DNA from: Auricularia sp. M13
Taxonomy: Eukaryota > Basidiomycota > Agaricomycetes > Auriculariales > Auriculariaceae
NCBI GenBank assembly: GCA_037042915.1
Contig: CM073193.1
Location: forward strand, 1,054,001 to 1,118,000
Length of the DNA stretch: 64,000 nucleotides
Direction: 5' to 3'
Shown: in pieces, positions 43,674 through 55,578 of the stretch
Layout: every line of letters begins with the position of its first letter
How positions within the stretch are numbered: the stretch's first letter is position 1
Position numbers and translations under genes: made by a program
Notes under the pieces: generated by a model
What the model was told of the DNA's origin: nothing
The model's input: the letters and a program-made list of their open reading frames with translations, nothing else
Databases searched by the model: none

Positions 43674-45888
43674 CCACCGGCAGCCGCGTCGAGGCGGTCG
43701 AGGTTAGAGTTTGCCCCGGGCGCGGCCATGCGAGCACCGCCTCACCGTAGCCGGCGCTCATCCCGCTGCAATCCCGGTCACAACCCCACAACACACAAAA
43801 AAACTCCGCTATGTATTTCCCTTATCCCCGTCTGCTTGTCACGACGACAGCGGACACTGCCCAGCGTGACGTTGGACGCGCACTGCACAGCCCCTAGGAT
43901 ACTCAATCCGCGTCGCGCTCGACACCATCACCGTCGCCAAGGCACCCGCTCCATCCTTGTCGATCCCGCGCATCCGCGTCCGGCCCAATTGGCAAGAGAT
44001 CTCTCCAATCCCGTCCTCGGCATTTCCTCGTCGTGGCGCGACAAGAGCTCAGTACTCAGTCCGTGTCCGAGACGAGAGCTCAGCCCGTACATCACGGCGT
44101 ACCCTGCCTCGCCCGATTCGTACTCGTTGAAACAGGTGCTCGCACTGCAAATGCTCTGGTGTTTCCTGGTCCTGCTTCTTGGCTTCTTCGCGCTCACTTA
44201 TCGCCATGCGCCATGCGCCTGTGCTCACGGTTCGACTTCCCGCGGCCCTCCTTCGCCGCGTTTGGCTCTCACATAACTCCCATGGACACTTCGCCAATCA
44301 TGCTATACACTCCTCGCTCCCCGCACAGTGCACATCTCCGAATCTGTGAGATGCAATGCCTGGTCCGCAGGCCCGAGTCCCGTCGCGCGCCGCGTAATCC
44401 GAGTCCATCTCGCTCTCGTTACTCTGCATGCGAAGCACGCGCTCATCGATACAGTATCATGTCTCGAGCCGGCGTGTGCTCCCTACGCCGCAGTTCCCCT
44501 TCAAACCACTGGCACTCAAGCCTGCTCCGAGTGCCCCGACTCTTGATAAATCCCCGGCGCCCGGAGCAAGACTGCACAGGGACGCGTTTCGCCATCTACT
44601 GAGTCGACTGAGCCTCCGCGCCTCCACCGAGACATGGAAGACTCCCACTTAGTGCGCGCTACCGCCTACTTGTCTCGCACACTCCGCGACTCGAAGAATG
44701 CCCGGTTCGTCGCGTTCTTTTCCAATGACGTCTTGCCGCCTCAGGCTGCACATCGAAGGGAGATGGGAGTGCGCATTACGACACTCAGCATACTCGACTG
44801 AAGTTCCTCGGCGTCGAGTCGAGCCACAATCGCGCGTTCACAACACGGCCGCATTCCAGCATTTCCGCCGCTACGCAGCAAAAGATACCTACAGTATATC
44901 AGGGGACCGAACGTGCGTTGAATGAGGCGCCGGCTTCCCTGCACCCGCCAACACGTCGCCAACTCGACTCCATACTGCTCCCGGTGCATGTATATTTCAG
45001 ACTCGCGAAACGGTGGCCGACTTGCGTCTGGCGGTGTTGCGCATCCAGTCGACCGCGCAGCCTTGTCGGTTTCTCGCCATTCTTCAGCCCGGGCGCTAAA
45101 CCCTGCCCAACGTTTCCTCACCGCATCGCAGGAAGATGGAAGATGCGTCCTCTCTGCTCGTGTGCAGTCTGATGTCTGCACCGTACATTCCGTTTTCACG
45201 CCCTGAACCCTCACACCTAGAACTCCAGCTCCGCGCCCCGGGACGACTCAGGAAACACAACAGAGTGCCTTGTATATGCTGACATTCGATACGCGCATTT
45301 CTGAATGTATGTGACGCTGGGGCCAGAGAGTTGTATATCCGATACAATTGTCACATCTCGCAGGGCGTTCTCCATATTAATCCAAAAGTGATCATAAGCC
45401 TATTCTGATACCGCGCAGCAACTGTAAGTAGACCTGTCCCGCTCAATATCTGACTTCATTCTGAGAACAAAGGCAGACAGTGCCGCGCAAGTTCAAGGTC
45501 GCATTGCAGGGCCAACCTAGTCTCCTTCGCAGACTTTGAAGTTCGAAGATAATCGTTACCGGCACGGCGAGCGAAGGAGAACTGGGGGCAAGCAAGAGTC
45601 CGTTGGTTGGCACGAGACTTCAAGGGGTGCACGACTTGGCGTACGAACGCGCGCTGACTCGAGCAGGGACGTGGATAAAAGCGTGCACGTGTGTCCGGTA
45701 GGGCGTGAGACGAAGTGCGAGCGCGCGAGGCTACGGGAGCCGTTGTTCCGCGCCGCGGAAGGGACGAGCGCTGAATCTCGCATGCTCCGTGAGCGACGCG
45801 CGACGCGGTGCGGGTGCATTGCCAGCGTCGGTACCAAGTATAGCGCGCGTGGTTAAAGGCAGGCTGCGAGCGGAGTTCCAACTCGTTC
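43674..45888. other. Intergenic region
   Basis: 2.2 kb between the divergent Zn2Cys6 gene (-) and the first F-box gene (+). Both promoters should lie here. ORFs on both strands are short, overlap each other and show no domains. Confidence 0.45.
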
Positions 45889-47626
45889 ATGATCACGATG
45901 TCCTCGATCGTACCGGAACCATTGGCTGCCGACGCGCGCATTGCGCTTTCGAATCTAGTTTTCCGGGCTTGCGAATCGTCCATGGAGTCGCAAGGTACAG
46001 CTGCGCGGTACAAGATCCAATCCTGCGCTTGTACCAAGCTGATCAGGTATTCACAGCACAGACGCCTTGCGCCAGGCGACAGAAGCCTTGAATACAGCAG
46101 TGAAAGATACTCTATTGCATTCTTCGCGCAGCTCAAATGATGCGGCGCCGATCAACCAACTGCCGCGCGAGCTTTTTCTGCAGATCTTGCTGCACTTGTC
46201 GTTACGGGACCGGATCTGCTCGACGCGCGTCTGCAGCCATTGGCGCATCGTGGCTTTGGGATTTCCTAACCTGTGGAGCGACTTCAAAGGCGGGTCTACG
46301 AGTCCTGGAGGGCTAGATGCGGCTGCTAGCATCCTCGCGCGGTCAGGTATCGCACCGCTATCTCTGCATCTCTTCGCGTCCGACTCCTGCGATGCCCTGG
46401 CCGACTTACTTCTCCAGCACATACACCATACACGGACTCTGACTCTCCTCGTCGATTTCGAGTTCACGCGCGGCGACAAGGCCGTGTTGATCCTGCCGCT
46501 TCTGCGCGCGCTGGAAAAGCCCGCGCCGATGCTCGAAAACTTCACCCTGCGACTGAATCGTTTGCCGCGCATCCCTAATGCGGATATTTACGTTCTCGAC
46601 GAGCTATTTGCGCACGCTGCGCCGGCGCTGCGCGCGGTCCGCCTGAGCGGCGTCGCGTTGCGCATGTCGCGTCCGTTCCCAGCGCTATCCGCGGTCCGCG
46701 TCCTCTCGCTGGGCCAGCTCGAAATCGACCTCCTGCACATCATCGAGATGTATCCCCACCTCGAGCAGCTGCAGGTCAGCATGACCAGCCTCGTATCCAG
46801 TACCGCACAGCACGTGACCGCTCACAACCTCGGGCTCCTCAACATCTATGGGAAGTTCGACGCAGCCACAATGATCACCACGCAGGTAACTTGCGTAAAA
46901 CCGCTACAAGTCTGGATGGACCTCGCCGACGAGGATCTGCTGCGCTACATCCTCGCGAGCGCGCCCAAGCGCTCGTTGCGCCGCGTCCGGCTGTACATCC
47001 ACTTTCCCATCCTCTCGCGCCACTTGGAACTCGCATACGATACGGGTATGACATGGGTGCTGGGCCCGACGGTCGGCACGCGCATCACGCAGCTCGTGTT
47101 GCAGGACGGCGAGCTCATGTCTGGCGTCACGCACTTCGCGCTACACGAGCTCCATTGGCCGCTTCAGCTCCCCGAGCTCACGCTTCCGCGTCTGCAGAAG
47201 CTCGATGTGGTGCTCGACAGCTTTGCCGAGCCCATGAGCACGCACATGACGGAATTCTCGCTGCAGCAGCACGCAGGGCTCTTCTACGAGTGGGAGGACG
47301 CGCCGTCGGTCCTGAATTGCCCGAAGCTCGAGGAGCTGCACATATCCTATCCTACGCGCAACCTGGCGCTGCTAGACTTCGCTGCGCCGATCCTGAGTGT
47401 CGATGTGCACGATATATACAGGTTCGTCGCGACGCGACTGCGCTGCGGGCGCCTGCGACTCGTTCTGCGGAACGTACACTTGGAGGACCCGACGCGGGGC
47501 GCGGGGATGCAGGCGCTCACGGACATCGTGGAGGGCATCGAGTACCGCGTTGTGGAAAGCCTGACGGTGCCGGAGTTGCATCGGGCGGGGAATATGATGA
47601 CGTGGGCGTATTCGATGTATGAATGA
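45889..47626 (+). CDS. F-box/LRR-like protein 1
   Basis: A substrate-recognition subunit of an SCF-type ubiquitin ligase by family. Exon 1 (ATG at 45889 or 45898: MSSIVPEPLAADARIALSNL) ends MESQ at a gtacag donor. Exon 2 begins after ctgatcag and continues GIHSTDALRQATEALNTA. The F-box reads INQLPRELFLQILLHLSLRD, then RICSTRVCSHWRIVALGFPN (about residues 70-115). The remaining 400 residues are leucine-rich with irregular LRR-like strands (VLSLGQLEIDLLHIIEMYPH, LTLPRLQKLDVVLDSF). The frame then runs uninterrupted to the TGA at 47626. This architecture is typical of the expanded F-box families of Agaricomycetes. Substrate unknown. It is followed in tandem by another F-box gene. Confidence 0.85.
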
Positions 47627-48474
47627 GGTGGTGTGCTCCCGAATATCTGTGAGATGCAACAGAAATCATGCGAGCGCATAGCGTATGACGGGGTCGGGAC
47701 AATGAATTCTGATCCTCGGACTCCATCCACGCGCTGCAATAGGAAGAACAACGCGTCCACATTCATCCGTTGACGTGCTACTAGCAGGAACGCGCTGAAT
47801 GTTGCAAACCGTGATAGACGTCACCATTATGACTTCCCACTCTTGCTCAGCTCCATCTCGCGCGAATGCAGTGATTCCTGAGAGGGATTCGTGCAAACGT
47901 CAAGACTGTTCTCAGCCCGAGCTCGCCGGAGCGTACTGATGAAGAGTCTGTATTCGCCTGCGGCGCAGCGCTTTCTAGATTTAGTGGTAATGACGGCAGC
48001 CTCTGTCGCATTGTGCTGGCTACGGCGAAACTCCGCCTCGCGTCGAGCAGCATTCTAACGATGTCTGGATATGCGCTGCGCTCTGCTAATCCAGGTTTGA
48101 ACAACTTTGAGGATTTTTCGCGCGATTAGAGAATCGGGCTCAGCATGCAGACCGTAGTCTTGGTCTAGTACTTTACTATGCACCTTACTGTAGCCAGAGA
48201 TGTCCTCTTGGCCATAATCGCGTTGTGCAGGCCCTTCCCAAACCTGCAGGCATAGCGACTCGCGAGTCTCAAGAGTCGCTCGCTAATCGCATCTAGCTTA
48301 CAGGTATATTTTAAATTAAATATTGACGTTGTCGACGTGATGCGCAGTGAGGTTCGTGCCTTTTCACCGACGTCAGCTTTGGGCGTTGTTCTTTTTGAAG
48401 CTCCGCTCCCATCATTTGTTCCGGACTTGCTCTCTTGCTCTGTCAGCGTTGCGGCTCTCTTCGTCGCTTGCACC
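47627..48474. other. Intergenic region between F-box genes
   Basis: About 850 bp. It contains the presumed promoter of the second F-box gene. An open extension of that gene upstream of 48475 exists (from 48337) but looks like untranslated sequence. Confidence 0.5.
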
Positions 48475-50106
48475 ATGGATGGTCGACGATGGCATTTTAA
48501 CCGGCGCTTTAAGGATTGGCTGACCAGTTGCGGTATTACGAAACAGTCGGACGTTCAACATCCTCCCGACGAGCCATCGCCCGAAGCCAAGGCCAGCGAG
48601 CAGCCTCGCGCGCTCGCACAAAGGCTACCGGAAGATATTCTGGTCAACATCGCAGCTATTCTGCCTGTCCGCGACCGCGTTAGCGCCGCCTGTGTGTGCC
48701 AACATTGGCGCTTCATTATCAGGCGTTGCGCCGTCTTATGGACGGATCTGGATCTATGCTCCGAAGGCACCAAAGCGTTGCCCATGCTTTCCGAACTGCT
48801 GTTACTATCTGGGCCTGCTCCACTCGACTTGTCGCTCATATTTACGGGATCGAGTGCATATCCGATTGCTAAAGTAGCATCTGTCCTTGCGCCGCATCTG
48901 CACCGCGTCCGATCACTCTCCGTCGTCTGTCCTTTCAGAGATCTGTATACCCCGCTGTTCGCGCTTTTATCCGGGTGGGCTCCGCTGTTGCGTGTGCTGG
49001 ACGTTTCTCATGGGCGTAAGTCTTCGGCCGCGTTTGAATACGAGGCGGATGTCCCCGTCGGCTTTCTGAGTGCTGCACCGCTGCTCGAAACGGTCGAATG
49101 GGGTGCACATCCTCTTCCTCCAGTTATGGGCCGGCTCACAGACGTGCGCAACCTGCGCATTGCTCCTTTGCGCGTTGCTCAGGACCGCATCTTCACTCTA
49201 TTTCCGCGCCTACACACCCTCTACATGGACAACTACAGGGCCACTCGTGATCTTGAGAGGCTTCCTGACTCTCATCCTGTTCATTCTCTGGAGCTCAGTG
49301 TGAATCCGTTGGAAGACTCGCCGAACTATCTGTCGTGGGACAGCCTAGTCGCCCAGGGCTACACGCGCGTCGACATGTTTAGTTTACGCAACTACTGCCA
49401 GACAGTGCTGTTTCAAGCATGTGGCGATCCTGCATGGTCCCTCCGCTCTCTAACTATCGACTACGACGACTTTCTTGACGCAATTCTCGTTGCTGGCGCA
49501 CGGGAGTGCCGTATGTCCGAGATGGCGCCAAGTCTCAGCAGAGACGAGAACGTGGGAAAGTTGATGGGTGAGACTGCTTGGCTGCGCGGCCTCACCAGCT
49601 TGACGATCTCGCTTGCGCTGTCGCACCGTCAGTCGCGCCCGGCTCTGCTCCTGCCGCGAGGTTGCCTGCCCGCATTGACGACTTTCAACATTCTGTGCGG
49701 CGCGCCGCTGACGAACGAATACGGGCATGCACTTCATCCCGCCATGGGAACTCTGCTCGACGATGCATTGTTCGAGGAATGTGGTGTCCTCGACGCCCCA
49801 AGCCTGCATACCATTTGCCTGCTCCAGCGGGGAACCCACCCCGATCGGACAAGCAACGATAAATTCAGCATTGTCTCGCCATCTGCTCTGGCGCGGTTCA
49901 TCTCCGCGCACGTGCAGACTAAGGCCAGTCGCGTACCAGTGCTCCGCATTGAAGGACCGGGCGTTAGAATCGCCAACGACGAGATTGGTGTGACAGCACT
50001 GGGCGAGCTGGTGGGGAGATTGAATGTAGTGTGTGATTGTGTATCGACGGTGCGGAACGAGCCTGTCAGCCCGAAGGTATTTAAGTCTCTCAAGCGGAGC
50101 TGGTGA
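48475..50106 (+). CDS. F-box/LRR-like protein 2
   Basis: An intronless ORF. I prefer the ATG at 48475 (MDGRRWHFNRRFKDWL) because of its good ACCATGG context; an in-frame ATG at 48337 would add 46 residues of unremarkable sequence. The F-box is AQRLPEDILVNIAAILPVRD followed by RVSAACVCQHWRFIIRRCAV (about residues 47-95), then LWTDLDL. The body contains leucine-rich strands (LHRVRSLSVVCPF, FPRLHTLYMDNYRA, LTSLTISLALSH). The C-terminus is basic (SPKVFKSLKRSW). It is probably an SCF adaptor. It is only distantly similar to its tandem neighbour, so this is a family cluster rather than a recent duplicate. Confidence 0.85.
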   Translation: MDGRRWHFNRRFKDWLTSCGITKQSDVQHPPDEPSPEAKASEQPRALAQRLPEDILVNIAAILPVRDRVSAACVCQHWRFIIRRCAVLWTDLDLCSEGTKALPMLSELLLLSGPAPLDLSLIFTGSSAYPIAKVASVLAPHLHRVRSLSVVCPFRDLYTPLFALLSGWAPLLRVLDVSHGRKSSAAFEYEADVPVGFLSAAPLLETVEWGAHPLPPVMGRLTDVRNLRIAPLRVAQDRIFTLFPRLHTLYMDNYRATRDLERLPDSHPVHSLELSVNPLEDSPNYLSWDSLVAQGYTRVDMFSLRNYCQTVLFQACGDPAWSLRSLTIDYDDFLDAILVAGARECRMSEMAPSLSRDENVGKLMGETAWLRGLTSLTISLALSHRQSRPALLLPRGCLPALTTFNILCGAPLTNEYGHALHPAMGTLLDDALFEECGVLDAPSLHTICLLQRGTHPDRTSNDKFSIVSPSALARFISAHVQTKASRVPVLRIEGPGVRIANDEIGVTALGELVGRLNVVCDCVSTVRNEPVSPKVFKSLKRSW

Positions 50107-50700
50107 AGTTCCATCTCCTCTCTCATCATCTGCTACTTATACCTTTGAGCCGGCATGCGTTTGCTGGGTCTAGACTGGTTCTGGACCAGGACCCAGAAGC
50201 AGAAGCCCTGGAAGAAGTTCAAGACTTGAAGAAGCCGAACGTAAATACCGGACTCTGTCTGATATCGATGGTTTCTCTGTATGTAAGTTAGTCGGACACA
50301 CAGCTCGCTCAAGGCTCGAGGACTTCTGTGCACGAGAGAGACCTCCACGGATGTCCTTCAAGCCCCAATGGCCATGATGGAAGAATGGGCCACGCGACTC
50401 TGGGATCTCAAGATGTCAACGACCGACAATAGGTCTACCGTTCGCGGGCGGGCATTTCTTAGGAGCCAGAAGCGGAAGCCCTGCTGGAAGAATTTCAAGA
50501 AGCCACACGTAAATGCCGGCGGGACTCCCGCTCGCCGCCAGTGATTTAGAGCATGAATGTTCTGCGATGTGCGAATGACTCCAAAAATTATCTGGTAAAC
50601 CTAGACGACAATGATTTCAACCGGGAACGCCTGGATTATGCCATGACGAGTGCCCGGAATGTTCCGATTCGTGCAGACCTGGCAATCACTAGAGGATGAA
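50107..50700. other. Convergent intergenic spacer
   Basis: About 590 bp between the second F-box gene (+) and the kinase-like gene (-). It holds a weak direct repeat of CAGAAGC(A/G)GAAGCCCTGG-type sequence (about 50203 and 50467). Nothing else is seen. Confidence 0.45.
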
Positions 50701-52070
50701 TCAGTTGGATTGTAAACGCAGAAGGTAGAAATGTATGCACCAGGTCCTGCCCGGCACGACGGTTCGGAACCAACGGATTTGGTCGGTCGGAATCGCATTC
50801 AGGGCATCTTCAGACGCCGTCTGACGGATGGCGCGTAGTCCAGCAAGAGCCTCTGATGCAGTAGGTCGGTCTTCGGGGTTGTCGCTTGCCATTGCGACAA
50901 AAAGCTCCTGCAGACCCGCAACGTTGTCGACGTTCTAAAACGGAAGCGTTGGTAGTCTCTAGATTACAAAATTTCGCACGCACTTCAAAGACATCTTGAG
51001 CATGCTTCCCGAACTGGTATATATCCATCTTGAACGGGCAATACGGCGTCTCGAGGAGAGCTTCGGGTGGGAGCGGCTTGTTGTAAATTTCAGCCGTGTC
51101 ACCATAACGCGCCGTTGGAATGCCGGTGACAAGACGTGTCTTGGGATCCGACTCGGGCGCGAACTGGACTGACAATTCGAAGTCGTTGATCAGGTAGCGC
51201 AGGCCCGGGCAGAGTGAGCGAAATTCGTCTGGTATACGGACGCAGCCGCCGCCCCAGCTGCGAAACTCCCAGTCGCGGCCATAATTCATAAAGACCTCGC
51301 AGAGTGAGAAATCCTAAAATGTCATCAATGAATTAGCACCGAAAACAGCAAGAGAACACAAGGTCCATACCCGATGAGCAATGAGCTGCTGATGTAGGTA
51401 GGTGAAGCCCTGATATAGCGATAAAAATCAGTCGGGCGTGTGAATTGCTAGAGTGATCGACGTACTTCGAGGACTTGCTCCAAAGCCTCCAACACTTCTC
51501 GAACTGTTCTGAACCAGGGTCTTTCCATGCTAGGGGGCCACATCATCGGAAATATTCCAAAAATCACGTCGTCCTTCTGCAGCTCGGCCACCATGGGAAC
51601 TGTATGATTCTCGGGGACCCGTGCGTCCGGCCTGGAGAGCGCTCGCATGATGTCGAGGTGTTCTTTACCCTCGTCCCCGATGGCCATTATACGTATGACG
51701 ACGTCGGTGTTCCTGGGCGAGCGCGCAGCGACATGAATGCCGGTCTACAGTAACCAGTTCAGGCGGGCACAATTCAGTTGGAGGGGCGTGTACTTACCTG
51801 TAGAAAGAAAATAGACCGCTTGGGCTTCATCTGGAGACATTCCGGCGCGAAGTGATCGTATTCGTTTTCGCAACGAATGGCGCTCCAGTCGCCGGCGGGC
51901 ACCAACTCGTTCATGCGGCCGGGGACGGCGCTACGTTCAACAGTGTCCTGCACAAAGAGCTTATAGCCATGCTGCTCGAAAAACGGCTCAAACTGTTCCC
52001 AGGCAGCTCGAGCTGGACCTTCAACATCCATGTCACGCCATGCGCCCAGGGAGGAAGGATATGTAGGCAT
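50701..52070 (-). CDS. Agaricomycete protein-kinase-like protein, probably a pseudokinase
   Basis: The start is MPTYPSSLGAWRDMDVEGPA at 52070. After an intron comes RNTDVVIRIMAIGDEGKEHL, occupying the place of the VAIK strand, with Arg where the ATP-binding Lys is expected. Then come the hinge region FGIFPMMWPPSMERPW and the catalytic-loop segment GFTYLHQQLIAHRDFSLCEV. HRD is kept, but the Asn five residues on is replaced by Cys. YLINDFELSVQF has DFE in place of DFG. The C-lobe follows: YCPFKMDIYQFGKHAQDVF, then FVAMASDNPEDRPTASEALA. The stop is TGA at 50701. This matches the kinase-like family expanded in Agaricomycetes. Three altered catalytic positions argue for loss of phosphotransfer. 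Four or five small introns. Confidence 0.75.
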
Positions 52071-55000
52071 CGCGGGGGCCTGAGGTAGGTAGGTATGAGT
52101 GCGAGAGCCGCGTCCGGCTAAGTCCGGATCTCAACAGGCCGTCGGCGTGGGCCGTTTGCTTATCAGAGCAGTATCCGTTCCCGTGATGCAGTATGCCACG
52201 CGGTGAATCTTCGCCGCACCATGGCCAGCCAAACGCAGCGTGCGGGTAACGCTCACCCAATACTGGACTGAGACTGCCGTCAATTCTCAGGGCAATTGCA
52301 TACAATAGACCGGGCTTGATACACCGGAAGTCGAGCTCCCTAGTTTTGTTGCAGTATTTCTGTAGAAGACTCAGAGGGTTACTCATGGTTATCATCTACG
52401 TGTGCGCCGTGCTATGTATATCCGTCGAGGCCCGGGATGGCCAATTTTGACCTCTTCGCATATTTGATACGTGCACAGAGTAGCGGAGACATAGCAGATG
52501 ATGAGAGCGGACGTCGGAGTGCTGCGATGCTGCATGTATCTGGCGGTTGAGATGAGTTCTCTTATAGCAGTTGCCCAGGCATTCCGGCGCTGGTCCGAAG
52601 TTTCCTGCATAACGGTCTCTGGAGCGAGTTGTTTACACATTATCCGCTGTGCGGGCCGAGCCTGGTAGCATATTCTGCAAGGTATTCAAGTAAGTCTCTC
52701 ATGCGCCTCTGCAGAAGTCCCATCTTCGCTCTCATCATCCGCTGTCTAACCTCTGGTCCTCAACGCCAAGCCCAAACATGCGCATCGTACCCGAGCGGAC
52801 TGTGAGGTGTGGCCACCGCGCATCCCGCAACTGGCGCTACCACATTGAAATGCTCTCTGCCTCAGGGGGTTTCTTTCCCCAGCTGAAAGGTAGTCGATTT
52901 GGGAGCGATAGGTTCTCGCACAGTCTAAAACTGCATGCCTGGGAGGAGAGCACAAGAGGGAGCCCCGAAGGTGATTGATAGCGTGTTATAAAAAGCTATA
53001 TGCGATTCGCTAACCCGCAGGGGTCAGTATAATCCACGTGCGAACGCGCCGTGGTATCGGGAAGACGAACGGACGAAGTATGGGGTAACTCCGCGCGATT
53101 AGGGCTCGCGCAGAACGGGTACGGTAGCGCAGACGGAGCTTTGGGGACGCTGCGTCGACGAGAGTGGGACCAGGGAGCAGCAATGTCGTCGGTAGAGTGT
53201 TCATACCAAGACTAGCGCGTATATCCTGATAATCGGAGATAGGAAGCTGTGGGTCGCTTAGGCAGCAGCCGATCGAACGCCGACAATGCACTACGAGCGC
53301 GCTGGGCTGAGCGCTATGAACCAAAGCACGCACCAAGAATAGAGCCTCAGCAGTAAATATCACATCCAAATAGTTATACGGCGATGGGTGCCCACAGTTG
53401 GCGGGTGTTGCTGCAGAATCCTATCGGCTCGACGGAAATTTAACCCGATGAGCTGCAAAGCAGCGTCCAGAATGTGACAGCCAGGAATTTCTCGCAGCAC
53501 CAGTTTGGGCATATGATTTGGGGGTAGGAAAAAGCAGAGCTCGCGGTCGGGCAGCGCGACGGTTGGATTTGAGGACACGATGCGAATCGGGCCGAAACTC
53601 CGCAAACTGCTCTCTTCCTACTCCGTGCTCGTGCGCTCACTGTTCGAGCCACTTGGCGCAAAATGTGCGTCGCACCACCCTGCGCGTATTCTAGGACGCG
53701 ATGAAAGTCAGGACGACATGTCGCGCCGCTCATAAAAAACGGTTATGCGTGCGCATTCCGGAGATGTCTTTCCGCGAGCGCATGCTGACTCCTCTACAGT
53801 CTGCACATCACGCACTACGCGCGGACTCGTCATTGATCGGACAATTCCCCCGATTTCCTTTGTCTGGATCCCCAAGCGCGTCAATCTCGTGACAGTCAGC
53901 TCAGAGCAGGCCGCCCCGCGAAGCGCGTGAAGCTAGCAGCTCTTGACCGTTCTTTGTGGCCTGTGAGGTTACGACGCTGCTCTTGAAATAATTACTATGT
54001 GCAGCTCGCCGCCCGCTCGGCGCTCGCTGACTGCTCCTGAATTCTGTGTGTGCGCTCTTTCCCGACGGACTACTGATTCTCGCTCCGGATCGAGTGTTGC
54101 GCGCAGTGGACGCAGCCCGCGAATGCGACCTCACTGCTCCTGGATTCGCATGTGCGCGCTTGGTTGTCTAAGCCACTCGCGACCTCTTGCTGGCGATTAT
54201 CCAGTTCGATGTCGCGCGCCCTATGGCTTGGATACGTCTGCTGCATCTCCTCACGATTTTGGACGTCGTTGAGCTAGTTGCGCGAGCGTTCGACTTCGTC
54301 ATTATCTTCGGCCGGCCATCGGATGCGCATGCGCGTGCACCATCCCGCGGCATCGTCCTCCGCGCGCTGCAGATGGTCGTCAGCGCCCGCTTCACGGGAA
54401 GCACCCGTACCGCGACCACTGCAACTTCACTTTTTACTCAACACCGCGTGCTGACATGGCACTGTGTACTCTCTGGGTCGGCACCATCTTCGCACGGTTG
54501 CCGGACACGAATGACGTCCGGTATCCTGGCTTCCATCTGCGATTCTGAGCTCGCCACGTGTCGTAGGCTTTGACGTCGCGCATGTCGCAACGCAGCGATG
54601 TGGATTGAGAAGCTCTCGCCTAGGACACGGTGTTACAACGCAGTCGACGCTGCGTGTTATCCTGGAGCGTCTGTCCGTCCTGCGGGACCCGGGGTCCGCT
54701 CTCCTCTCTGTCCCTTCGCCCCGCTTCCCGTGTCAATCCCCATTGGTAGCCTGAACTCAACCTCCTTTACCTCCAGGGAACCACGGTGGTGGGTTCACAG
54801 TAATTTTCCCGATTAGATATCTTTAAGGTCGAACTGCGTGCCGAAGTAGAGCAAGATAGGCGCCGTGCAGGGGTATAATTTACTGTCTGAAAATCTGGTA
54901 CCGACTTTGTTCCCATGGTGGATGAAACTGTATCAACAGCGCCGGGGCACTGGGAGCCGATGTAGGTGCTGTCGGCAGCAGAAATCTCAGATGACAAACC

Positions 55001-55578
55001 GCGGTGGCTCATCCATTCTCAAAGGGTACTTAAGCGTTGCACGGGACTCATCAAATACTCACACAATCCCTTCTCATCATCTACTATGCCGTTCTCACAG
55101 CTATCTGACTCGCGTCATGCGGACAGTCGGCGCCGCCGCCAAATCGGCGTGATTGAGGATGCAACTTACAGGGAATAGATGCCAGCATATATCCCAACCG
55201 CGAGGGACGTCGCAGGCATTGAGAACGAGCCAGGGTACGCATAACGGAAAATGACATACGCCTGCTCGAAACTGGTTGCAGCAGGATGCACAGGCAGCCA
55301 ACTGCGCCGCTTACGACTCGGACCGCTATCTGTCCTGCTGTCAGTATGAGGACTGCGGAACCGAATTTGGAAGCGGGGGAGTGGGCGAGAAGGCGTGTAT
55401 CAGACACCCCAAGCGTCCAAACGTACTGTTCATTGGGTACCATCTGATTTTCGTCTTACCTGTCGGAAGCGACCTATCGCCGTTCTGATCTGAGCTCGTT
55501 TTGCACGAAGGCGAGGATGGGAGCTAGTATATTAGCACGCGACGTTCATGTTCCCAAGCTCCGCTCTATTGGTACATC
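52071..55578. other. Long intergenic region with possible gene remnants
   Basis: No gene is supported over 3.5 kb. A minus-strand ORF at 52033-52395 (MSNPLSLLQKYCNKTREL...) overlaps the kinase 5' end in another frame. A fragment at 53360-53605 (ELCFFLPPNHMPKLVLREIP) has F-box-protein-like composition and may be a remnant. The ORF at 54187-54573 is hydrophobic in part but without a domain. Confidence 0.35.

Noticed and set aside
42003-44276. 757-codon plus-strand ORF
   Set aside because: It is antisense to the well-supported Zn2Cys6 exons and is made of Arg/Gly/Ala low-complexity sequence.
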